Source: a bacterium UBA3756 (GTDB lineage: Bacteria; Bacteroidota; Bacteroidia; Bacteroidales; Bacteroidaceae). From it: a stretch of 7,114 bases of DNA. The notes below the pieces were generated by a model. It was not told the DNA's origin and made no database searches. It worked only from the letters and a program-made list of their open reading frames with translations. The position numbers and the translations under genes were made by a program. The DNA lies in the NCBI GenBank assembly GCA_002371695.1, contig DFGG01000082.1:1-7114 (forward strand), written 5' to 3'. Positions within the stretch are counted from its first letter, which is position 1, and the number at the start of each line of letters is the position of its first letter. Below, piece after piece: positions 1 to 4,831 of this stretch.

Positions 1-32
1 GTGATAAAGTATTAGTCTATGCGCGAGCCTGA
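1..32 (+). CDS. 3' end of a probable MntA-like nucleotidyltransferase (antitoxin), truncated by the window edge
   Basis: Only the last nine codons are visible. Reading from base 3 gives D-K-V-L-V-Y-A-R-A and then TGA at 30-32. From memory, this resembles the C-terminus of Bacteroidetes MntA-type minimal nucleotidyltransferases, which often end in a D-K-[IV]-L-[IV]-Y-x-R-A-like tail. The reading overlaps the downstream HepT-like gene by 14 nt, as expected for a translationally coupled toxin-antitoxin pair. In the family, MntA AMPylates HepT and so silences it. A second frame (stop TAG at 13-15, 3 nt before the next ATG) cannot be excluded. The catalytic GSxxRG region would lie left of the window, so the call rests on the tail and the context. 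Confidence 0.55.
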   Translation, partial: DKVLVYARA

Positions 33-357
33 AAGAGACCAATCACGCTTGGAGGACATCCTGTCTGCTATCAATTGCGTGGAAGAATATACCAAAAATC
101 TTACTGAGAATCAACTGAAAGAAGATCGGTTGCGACTCCATGCGACAATCTACAACATTCAGATTATAGGTGAGGCCATATACAAACTAACAAAGGAGTT
201 CAAGCAAGAACACCCAGATACGCCTTGGCACCTAATAGAGAAGATGAGACACATCCTTGTCCATGACTATTTCAGAATAAACTTTGATATACTATGGATT
301 GTCATAACAGAAGACATACCTCTTTTGAAAGAACAAGTTAAACGGTATATAGGGTAA
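19..357 (+). CDS. hepT: HepT-like HEPN ribonuclease toxin (DUF86 family)
   Basis: Complete 112-aa protein of the usual DUF86/HepT size, predicted all-helical and cytoplasmic, with no signal peptide or membrane segment. The HEPN catalytic motif R-x4-H-x-Y is intact: R77, H82 and Y84 in the segment MRHILVHDYF. In characterised MntA-HepT systems the Arg and His form the RNase site and the Tyr is poly-AMPylated by the antitoxin. The IGEA stretch at 50-53 is also typical of the family. The start at 19 is chosen because the N-terminus MRE..RD..RLEDI matches what I recall of Bacteroidetes members. It lies inside the 3' end of the upstream gene, which fits antitoxin-first operon order. Expression is probably driven by a promoter outside the window. 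The motif and context make the family assignment firm; activity is inferred. Confidence 0.88.
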   Translation: MREPERDQSRLEDILSAINCVEEYTKNLTENQLKEDRLRLHATIYNIQIIGEAIYKLTKEFKQEHPDTPWHLIEKMRHILVHDYFRINFDILWIVITEDIPLLKEQVKRYIG

Positions 358-426
358 AAAGAGTCGTAATATCATCGTTTTTATAAGTTTTAAAGTTCGA
401 AACAATCGTTTGTGTGCAAGAAATTA

Positions 427-448
427 GTGAATTTCTCACAAAATTCAC
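427..448. repeat. 8-bp perfect inverted repeat just upstream of the ATPase promoter
   Basis: GTGAATTT (427-434) and AAATTCAC (441-448) are perfect inverted arms around a 6-nt spacer. A second, overlapping inverted repeat is GAAATT (420-425) with AATTTC (430-435). The element ends 8 nt before the predicted -33 box, so it could be an operator for the ATPase promoter. It could instead be a weak terminator for the toxin gene, since it is followed by GATTATATTTTG, but the T-tract is poor. The remainder of 358-457 is AT-rich and shows no gene. Confidence 0.4.
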
Positions 449-456
449 GATTATAT

Positions 457-487
457 TTTGCATATTGACTTTTTTATTGTATCTTTG
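457..487 (+). promoter_or_regulatory. Bacteroidetes-type sigma-70 promoter of the AAA ATPase gene
   Basis: TTTG at 457-460 and TATCTTTG at 480-487 are separated by 19 nt. This fits the Bacteroides consensus TTTG-N19-21-TAnnTTTG exactly. Transcription should begin a few bases after 487, roughly 25-35 nt before the ATG at 521. Any start codon upstream of that, such as the in-frame ATG at 458, would then be off the transcript. Confidence 0.72.
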
Positions 488-520
488 TCGCCGAAAATCA
501 TTCATTTAAAAGTGACAAAT

Positions 521-1816
521 ATGATACAGGAGTTTCAAGTACAGAATTTCTACAGCATCAGGGAGCGGCAAACCATCAGTTTTGTGCCGACCAATGATGG
601 CAATATGCGTGGACAATACGTTCACCAGGTAGCTGAGGGAGTGGAACTCCTGAAGATTGGTATTGTGTATGGTAGCAATGCCAGCGGTAAGACTACTTTG
701 CTCCGAGCCCTATCATATTTCCGTAGCATCATGCTTAACAAACCGGAATCAAAGAATGAAGGCATGAGATACTTTCCTTTCTTGCTCGACAAGCACAGCA
801 GGGATGAGCATTCACACATGCAGATGACATTCTGGGTAAATGGAGAAAAGTGTATCATGAGCCTGGAATTTGACAGTAAGCGGATCTACGACGAGTCGCT
901 GATAGTATATACCAGCGCCCGCCCTACTACACTTTACAAACGACTTTATCAGCCAGATTCCGACCATACTGAGGTGTCTTTCGGTGCTAAGGCAGGAATA
1001 GACAAAGCCACTCAGCGTGCTATCGAGGGAAACACCACCAACAACTGTACGGTGATGGCTGCTTTCGGACAATCGAACGCTCACGTTTCAAAACTTAACG
1101 ATGTGTTTGACTTTTTCCTTTCAGGCATGCAGAATATCCTGACCCCAAGGGATTATCTGTCGTTCGACGTGAAAAACGAACTCAAGAACGACAAAGATGG
1201 CAAGAAGAAGCGATTCCTGCTCCAGCTGTTGAAGGCGAGCGACTTCAACATCGTTGACATGACGCTCGATGAGCGTGAAGAGTCTATTACGCCTGAAATG
1301 GAGAAGACCATCAAGAGCGCACCAATACCTGAGGAGGCAAAAATAGAGATGCTCCGTCGCGGCACCATCAAGCACGATGATATTATGTTCAGACATACGG
1401 GTGAAGATGGAGAATACGAGTTGCATGAAGGGCTGGAGTCTGCCGGTACGCATAGGTTCATGGGAATGTCGATTGTGCTGTACTATGTATTGCATGAGAA
1501 CAACTTCATCCCCATCGACGAGATAGAGACCAGCATCCACTATGAGCTGCTCGCCTATTTCATCAAACTGTTCCTGGCCAACAGCGAGGGCTCGTCGCAG
1601 CTGCTGATGACCACCCACGACATCAATCTGCTGAATGAAGACTTCATCCGCCGAGACATCGTGTGGTTTACCGACAAGAGCAGTAATGGTGCTACGCAAC
1701 TGAAACGACTCTCCTCGCTCGGACTCCACAAGACGATGAATCCATACAACGCCTACAAGCAGGGCAAACTGGTGGATCTGCCTTTCCTCGGAAGTATTTA
1801 CCTTGAAACAGAGTAG
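521..1816 (+). CDS. ABC-type AAA family ATPase, RloA/AbiL-like (COG1106, AAA_15/AAA_21)
   Basis: 431-aa soluble ATPase with the full set of ABC/OLD-type motifs. Walker A is G51-SNASGKT-58, within the hydrophobic LLKIGIVYGSNASGKTTLL context. A signature-like LESAGTHR lies at 305-312. Walker B is IPIDEIE at 330-336 (D333, E334). The switch histidine is H366 in LLMTTHD. The N-terminus IQEFQVQNFYSIRERQTISF is the usual opening strand pair of COG1106 proteins. The region between the Walker motifs (about 75-290) is the expected insertion, and the C-terminal Tyr/Gly/Pro-rich tail (410-424) also fits. The ATG at 521 is preferred over an in-frame ATG at 458, because the protein then begins right at the conserved strand and the predicted transcript starts near 494. 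Relatives act in phage defence or restriction-linked loci (RloA with RloB, AbiLi with AbiLii). No RloB-like gene follows here, so the partner is unclear. Confidence 0.85.
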   Translation: MIQEFQVQNFYSIRERQTISFVPTNDGNMRGQYVHQVAEGVELLKIGIVYGSNASGKTTLLRALSYFRSIMLNKPESKNEGMRYFPFLLDKHSRDEHSHMQMTFWVNGEKCIMSLEFDSKRIYDESLIVYTSARPTTLYKRLYQPDSDHTEVSFGAKAGIDKATQRAIEGNTTNNCTVMAAFGQSNAHVSKLNDVFDFFLSGMQNILTPRDYLSFDVKNELKNDKDGKKKRFLLQLLKASDFNIVDMTLDEREESITPEMEKTIKSAPIPEEAKIEMLRRGTIKHDDIMFRHTGEDGEYELHEGLESAGTHRFMGMSIVLYYVLHENNFIPIDEIETSIHYELLAYFIKLFLANSEGSSQLLMTTHDINLLNEDFIRRDIVWFTDKSSNGATQLKRLSSLGLHKTMNPYNAYKQGKLVDLPFLGSIYLETE

Positions 1817-1853
1817 CACATGGCGGTCAATAAGAGTATAGCAATCATTGTAA

Positions 1854-1880
1854 CACGGTGACAGGCACGGTGTGACACGG
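1854..1880. repeat. Three direct CACGG repeats in the 99-nt gap before the 434-aa gene
   Basis: CACGG occurs at 1854-1858, 1866-1870 and 1876-1880 (offsets 12 and 10 nt). The first two copies extend to CACGGTG. GTGT-G-ACAC at 1870-1878 is a short imperfect palindrome overlapping copies two and three. The spacing is close to one helical turn, so it may be a binding site controlling the next gene, but the unit is short and chance is possible. I see no clear terminator and no consensus promoter in 1817-1915, so read-through from the ATPase gene is plausible. Confidence 0.3.
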
Positions 1881-1915
1881 AGATGAAACAAAAAATTATT
1901 ATTGTATAATTTGAA

Positions 1916-3220
1916 ATGACTTATAACAAACATTATTATATAGATAGTCAGATAACCACATTTCTAAGGCAATTGGCTAACGGCGAGATTGCGGATAAAG
2001 ATGTCAATTGGTTTGAGATGAGAAACGTTGTGAGACGATGTCGTGAATTAAGAATCATGGATGAGTTTCACCGGCAACTGCAACCTTACTATGAAATGTA
2101 TTTGTTTGCGGATTCGAAGTTGATTAATGATAAATCATACAATTGTCTTCGTTTTATTGAAGAATGTGCTAAAACTGATAATCAATTTGCATTTTGGGCA
2201 GAGCAATTCGAATTGGATGCCATCACAGAAGCCTGGGCAGACTACTTGCGCAAAGCTGACTTGTCCATAAGTTATTACCGGCCGATTGTCCGCATTTTGT
2301 TAGAGGGCGGCTATGACACCAACTGGCATCAACTGGCCGAGAATCTTAAGAATGACCTTCACAAAGCTGAGGTGTATAGCGACTATAAGACGGGTGAATT
2401 GATTGCATTTCTTCATGGTGTGGCTATGCTGATGAGTACTTCGTGGGATGATGCAAAGAAGATGGAACTTTTCGACCTGTTGTGTGACAATTGGGAGTTC
2501 CTAAAGCATTTCTATTCCGTGATGATCCGCAGGCCTATTGGCTGTAGATTGCCAAATTTCTCTGCTGTGGCTAATCTATTGGTTCAACAACCTAAATACC
2601 ACCAATATATTCATATTTTCTATTGCGTGCTGTGCTATCGTGAGCCAACTTTGAATTTGAGCAAGACCCAGAAAAAAAGTTTAGATAATCAGATGGAGCG
2701 CATCCAGAGTATCATGGACAATACGAAACCTTCTGACAATCTGGATGAATTGTGCGACACGCTGTTTCCGGAGGACTTTCAGCGTATGCTTGATGAGTTC
2801 CGTCCTGAAACACGCGAACAGGTGGAAAAGGAACGAAACAGATTGCGCTATGAAGTAGGCTTATTGACCGATCAGATGTCGGCAATGGCAAACCGGCTGA
2901 AAGAGGCTTTGGAGAATTCTGTTCCCATTCCTGAAATCGAAAAGCAGTTGCTGCGCCTATCACCTGGAACAGCCCTCGACCTATGCGGTAAAATGACCTT
3001 GATGTTGTCGGACAATCAGGCGTGGATGACCAACATGCCTGGTATTAAGGAGAAAATAATAAAGAAGAAGGAAGAGCAAGACCAACAGTTGGCAGAACTG
3101 CTACAGCAAATGGCTGGGAAAACACCTGTTGCCGTTACTGCAGGGAATGGCGGTGTGGTTCAAATCACAGACAAGGAAATTATCAATAATAACCAAACAG
3201 GATTACCAGAACAATTATGA
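1916..3220 (+). CDS. Unrecognised 434-aa cytoplasmic protein with C-terminal coiled coil and short GG-x-V..TDK..IIN tail motif
   Basis: I do not recognise this family. The protein is soluble, rich in aromatic and charged residues, and probably mostly helical. Residues 1-270 look like a helical scaffold domain (WFEMRNVVRRCREL near 32-45, WAEQFELDAITEAWADYL near 93-110). Residues about 290-400 are heptad-like and highly charged (REQVEKERNRLRYEVGLL; KEKIIKKKEEQDQQLAELLQQM), consistent with a coiled coil and oligomerisation. A Gly/Ala/Thr-rich linker leads to the tail motif GGVVQITDKEIIN (412-424) and an Asn/Gln-rich end. No catalytic motif is evident. The first half is markedly AT-rich. It starts 99 nt after the ATPase gene, with AT-rich sequence and no Shine-Dalgarno before the ATG. 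Its stop overlaps the next start in ATGA, so the two proteins are probably made together. Function is unknown; partner assembly is an inference from the shared tail motif. Confidence 0.8.
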   Translation: MTYNKHYYIDSQITTFLRQLANGEIADKDVNWFEMRNVVRRCRELRIMDEFHRQLQPYYEMYLFADSKLINDKSYNCLRFIEECAKTDNQFAFWAEQFELDAITEAWADYLRKADLSISYYRPIVRILLEGGYDTNWHQLAENLKNDLHKAEVYSDYKTGELIAFLHGVAMLMSTSWDDAKKMELFDLLCDNWEFLKHFYSVMIRRPIGCRLPNFSAVANLLVQQPKYHQYIHIFYCVLCYREPTLNLSKTQKKSLDNQMERIQSIMDNTKPSDNLDELCDTLFPEDFQRMLDEFRPETREQVEKERNRLRYEVGLLTDQMSAMANRLKEALENSVPIPEIEKQLLRLSPGTALDLCGKMTLMLSDNQAWMTNMPGIKEKIIKKKEEQDQQLAELLQQMAGKTPVAVTAGNGGVVQITDKEIINNNQTGLPEQL

Positions 3221-3282
3221 ACATCAAAATCCACGTAGAGTCCGGAGGCAAGGTTGAGATGACCGACAAACCCATCATAAAC
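3149..3282 (+). repeat. Protein-level repeated motif on both sides of the gene junction (3149-3187 and 3244-3282)
   Basis: The end of the 434-aa protein reads GGVVQITDKEIIN. The start of the 230-aa protein reads GGKVEMTDKPIIN. Nine of 13 residues are identical and two more are conservative (Q/E, I/M). The DNA copies differ at many third positions, so the similarity is kept at the protein level and is not a recent DNA duplication. The copies lie 95 nt apart and flank the ATGA overlap. Confidence 0.7.
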
Positions 3283-3909
3283 GTGATGGGCGACGTTGTA
3301 CAAAATAATATCGTACCCCCCGAAACATACAAGCAGGCCGAAACATCGGACGGACATTCAGGGAAGACAAAAGTAAATCCCAAACCGAGAAGTGTGCGCA
3401 AAACGAACAGTAGGTCTAAGAAACCGATGACGCTGAAATATTTTACACACGGCAATAATGGTGCGCTGATGAAGCAGCGCAAGAGGGTACATCAGGTTTT
3501 TAACATGTGGACCAGGTGGGGCTGGATTGACGAGCAAACCGACCCAAGTGATTTTGATGCTTTTTTTGAGGGAGAGCCCAGACATTGTAATATCACTTGG
3601 AAGGCTAATTCCACGATACTGACGATTCTGCTGCAAGAACTGCTGAAACAGACATATATAGAGAGGCAAACCGGATGTTCGGCAAAGTCATTAGTCGAGC
3701 AGCAGTTTGGAAAGACGGCCAATTCGGACAGAACTCGTATTGATAACATCTCTGAGGAAAGGATAAAACTCACCATGTATGTCCTTAATCCCCAAAATCA
3801 TGATTTGATATTCCAGAGTTCTGATATTTTGTCTGAAAAGCAAGATATACAGGATGATGCACTCAAAGAAATCTTTGCGGGCCAACTTCGGGCAACCAAA
3901 GGCATATAG
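3217..3909 (+). CDS. Unrecognised 230-aa protein with N-terminal motif, basic linker and aromatic helical domain
   Basis: Not assigned to a named family, although the middle domain resembles hypothetical proteins I associate with Bacteroidales. The N-terminus (1-31) alternates polar and hydrophobic residues like short beta strands, with GGKVEMTDKPIIN at 10-22 followed by VMGDVVQNN at 23-31. A strongly basic, Pro/Ser-rich linker follows (50-70, with KPRSVRKTNSRSKK), possibly disordered or nucleic-acid binding. Residues about 85-150 form the conserved-looking core: VFNMWTRWGWIDEQTDPSDF, then FFEGEPRHCNITWK, then a Leu-rich helix. The C-terminal part (180-230) is helical and charged. The ATG overlaps the upstream stop in ATGA, so translation is probably coupled, and an intrinsic terminator 60 nt downstream closes the unit. 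No catalytic residues could be identified. An effector or adaptor of the 434-aa protein is possible but unproven. Confidence 0.78.
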   Translation: MNIKIHVESGGKVEMTDKPIINVMGDVVQNNIVPPETYKQAETSDGHSGKTKVNPKPRSVRKTNSRSKKPMTLKYFTHGNNGALMKQRKRVHQVFNMWTRWGWIDEQTDPSDFDAFFEGEPRHCNITWKANSTILTILLQELLKQTYIERQTGCSAKSLVEQQFGKTANSDRTRIDNISEERIKLTMYVLNPQNHDLIFQSSDILSEKQDIQDDALKEIFAGQLRATKGI

Positions 3910-3910
3910 T

Positions 3911-3960
3911 CATGTAAGCGATTGCATGCAGATGTAAGCGAAAATGTAAACCCGCTTACA
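3911..3960. repeat. Phased TGTAAGCG sites (two direct, one inverted; 20-bp period)
   Basis: TGTAAGCG lies at 3913-3920 and 3933-3940, and its reverse complement CGCTTACA at 3953-3960. Successive sites begin exactly 20 bp apart. The palindrome TGCATGCA (3923-3930) fills the gap between the first two. The second and third sites are 8-bp inverted arms around a 12-nt spacer. Spacing near two helical turns places the sites on nearly the same DNA face, which is typical of cooperative protein binding. The cluster sits directly after the stop codon of the 230-aa gene and before its terminator. Confidence 0.65.
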
Positions 3961-3971
3961 AAATAATTGAG

Positions 3972-4020
3972 TCGGAACGCTCTTGAAACACAGAGTGTTC
4001 CGATTATTTTTTGCTTTTTT
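3972..4020 (+). terminator. Rho-independent terminator of the 434/230-aa operon
   Basis: A 12-bp stem forms between TCGGAACGCTCT (3972-3983) and AGAGTGTTCCGA (3992-4003), with a single G-U pair and an 8-nt loop (TGAAACAC). The stem is followed by T-rich DNA (TTATTTTTTGCTTTTTT, 4004-4020). Position and structure make this a convincing intrinsic terminator for transcripts from the left. Confidence 0.88.
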
Positions 4021-4025
4021 CAAAG

Positions 4026-4056
4026 CATGTAAGCGATTCTTGAGATAATGCTTACG
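4026..4056. repeat. Further TGTAAGCG copy and an inverted half-site downstream of the terminator
   Basis: CATGTAAGCGATT at 4026-4038 repeats exactly the 13 bp at 3911-3923. GCTTACG at 4050-4056 is an inverted partial copy (core GTAAGC/GCTTAC). This gives one more inverted pair, with 15 nt between cores, placed about 55 nt before the next start codon. That position suits an operator for the rightward module. Confidence 0.55.
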
Positions 4057-4062
4057 TGTAGA

Positions 4063-4102
4063 GGGGTGATTTCCCCATTGCTGAGGGCAACAATAAATGC
4101 CC
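4063..4102 (+). promoter_or_regulatory. Leader with two small hairpins before the 169-aa gene
   Basis: GGGG (4063-4066) pairs with CCCC (4073-4076) around a 6-nt loop. GGGCA (4085-4089) pairs with TGCCC (4098-4102) around an 8-nt A-rich loop. The second stem covers the in-frame ATG at 4097 and ends 9 nt before the ATG at 4112. They may tune translation or simply be chance; no riboswitch class is recognised and no consensus promoter was found between 4021 and 4111. Confidence 0.25.
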
Positions 4103-4111
4103 GAAGCGATT

Positions 4112-4621
4112 ATGACAAAGAAAATAAAAAGAACTCGCGAAGGAAGTGCTCAGCACGCCCCTCGCCTCGTAGGAGAAATCCTGCACGACTATTTGGAGAA
4201 CAGCAACGAACCCTTGGCAGTTGCCTATCGTGAACGCACAACCGAAAGTGAAAAGCAAGGTTGGAATCGCAACACGGAACTCTCCGTGGATTTGAAGACG
4301 CTACTGCGCAAGGACGTGCGCATGGTGACAGGCAAGGAGTATCATGGCGTGCTGCGCCGCGACGCAGAGGCCGAGGTCGAGGAATACCGCTCTTTCGACC
4401 CGCACTTCACCTTCACCGAGACCGTTCCTCCAACGGCGGCCAAGCGCAACCCGCACATCTTCGACGGCAAGTACATCACAGTCACACGCCGCGATGACGG
4501 AAGCCTCAGGTTGAACTTCAAGGAACTGAAGACTGGCGAGGACTTCAACCTGGAGCGCTATGCCCTCGGAGTGTACAACGAAATCTGCCTGGCGCTGGCT
4601 GGCGTCATAGAGGAAGTGTGA
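4112..4621 (+). CDS. Conserved hypothetical protein of Bacteroidales mobile elements, 169 aa
   Basis: Soluble, charged, 169-aa protein. I associate the C-terminal pattern (HFTFTET about 98-104, KRNPHIFDGKYITVTRRDDGSL about 111-132, then a closing helix with YALGVYNEI at 150-158) with hypothetical proteins encoded near primase-type genes in Bacteroidales integrative elements, but I know no function. The Lys/Arg-rich N-terminus (MTKKIKRTRE) and RLVGEILHDYLE at 18-29 suggest nucleic-acid contact; a loose resemblance to the DciA/DUF721 opening helix is too weak to name it. The ATG at 4112 is preferred because it gives a typical basic N-terminus; an in-frame ATG at 4097 would add five residues. 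The gene is bracketed by two repeat clusters and stands alone upstream of the putative origin-like region, so a DNA-binding or regulatory role for the element is a reasonable guess. Confidence 0.75.
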   Translation: MTKKIKRTREGSAQHAPRLVGEILHDYLENSNEPLAVAYRERTTESEKQGWNRNTELSVDLKTLLRKDVRMVTGKEYHGVLRRDAEAEVEEYRSFDPHFTFTETVPPTAAKRNPHIFDGKYITVTRRDDGSLRLNFKELKTGEDFNLERYALGVYNEICLALAGVIEEV

Positions 4622-4643
4622 GCGAGTAAAAGCAGGACTGAGT

Positions 4644-4669
4644 GCGTTACGTTACAATTGTTACAGTTG
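4644..4669. repeat. Left arm of a 26-bp inverted repeat made of GTTAC units
   Basis: The arm begins GCGTTACGTTACA (4644-4656) and continues ATT-GTTACA-GTTG, with the G at 4660 shared. It holds three GTTAC units at 4646, 4651 and 4660 (offsets 5 and 9 nt). The right arm at 4765-4790 is its reverse complement at 23 of 26 positions, including a perfect outer 13 bp. Confidence 0.82.
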
Positions 4670-4764
4670 TGAAAAAGAGATAACAACCTCTTTTAATATC
4701 AGCATAATTAATTAATAATCAAATAGTTGCATTATGTTTTAGAAGACCATACCCCTCAAAAAAG
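4670..4764. other. AT-rich 95-bp core between inverted GTTAC arrays, possible replication origin or complex operator
   Basis: By hand count the core has 25 G/C in 95 bases, about a quarter, far below the coding sequence on either side. It includes the palindrome TTAATTAA within 4708-4715 and runs of A/T. Its placement directly upstream of a DUF3987-like gene and a primase, framed by symmetrical iteron-like arrays, is what one would expect of a replication start for an excised element. A regulated promoter region is the main alternative, although no TAnnTTTG box with a partner was found; TATGTTTT at 4733-4740 is the nearest match. Confidence 0.4.
4673..4694 (+). terminator. Weak hairpin, possible terminator of the 169-aa gene
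   Basis: AAAAGAG (4673-4679) pairs with CTCTTTT (4688-4694) around an 8-nt loop. The stem is A/T-rich and the T-run is part of the stem, so termination would be inefficient. It lies about 50 nt after the stop codon at 4621. Confidence 0.3.
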
Positions 4765-4790
4765 CAATTGTAACGACTGTAACGTAACGC
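4765..4790. repeat. Right arm of the 26-bp inverted repeat (GTAAC units)
   Basis: CAATTGTAAC (4765-4774), GAC, then TGTAACGTAACGC (4778-4790). GTAAC units start at 4770, 4779 and 4784, giving offsets 9 and 5 nt, the exact mirror of the left arm. The right arm ends 41 nt before the start of the 438-aa gene, so protein bound here could also control that gene. Confidence 0.82.
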
Positions 4791-4831
4791 TCGGTAGAAG
4801 ACAAATTAATCATTTAAATAGTTGAGAATCA

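Noticed and set aside
458..520. N-terminal extension of the ATPase from the ATG at 458
   Set aside because: That ATG lies between the -33 and -7 elements of a consensus promoter, and the extension precedes the conserved first strand of the family.
1905..1913. TATAATTTG as the promoter of the 434-aa gene
   Set aside because: It is one base off the TAnnTTTG spacing, has no TTTG at 19-21 nt upstream and lies 2 nt before the ATG, so the transcript would start inside the gene.
1121..1933. Long open frame of 270 codons on the minus strand opposite the ATPase gene
   Set aside because: It lies opposite the region encoding the signature, Walker B and switch-histidine motifs. Its translation has no recognisable domain and it has no promoter or spacing that would make it a gene; it is a shadow of the plus-strand codon pattern.
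1916..3220. 434-aa protein as an RloB/AbiLii partner of the ATPase
   Set aside because: It is about twice the expected size and I see none of the acidic TOPRIM-like motifs expected in RloB proteins.
3911..3960. CRISPR array
   Set aside because: The repeated unit is only 8-10 bp, the third copy is inverted and spacers are 12 bp; no cas genes are present.
3911..4038. The two 13-bp CATGTAAGCGATT copies as att sites of an inserted element
   Set aside because: Only about 100 bp and a terminator lie between them, and further copies of the core exist in both orientations; a set of binding sites explains them better.
4261..4497. Overlapping plus-strand frame inside the 169-aa gene
   Set aside because: The translation is dominated by Arg, Gly and His as expected from an out-of-frame reading of GC-rich codons; the 169-aa frame has the family-like pattern.
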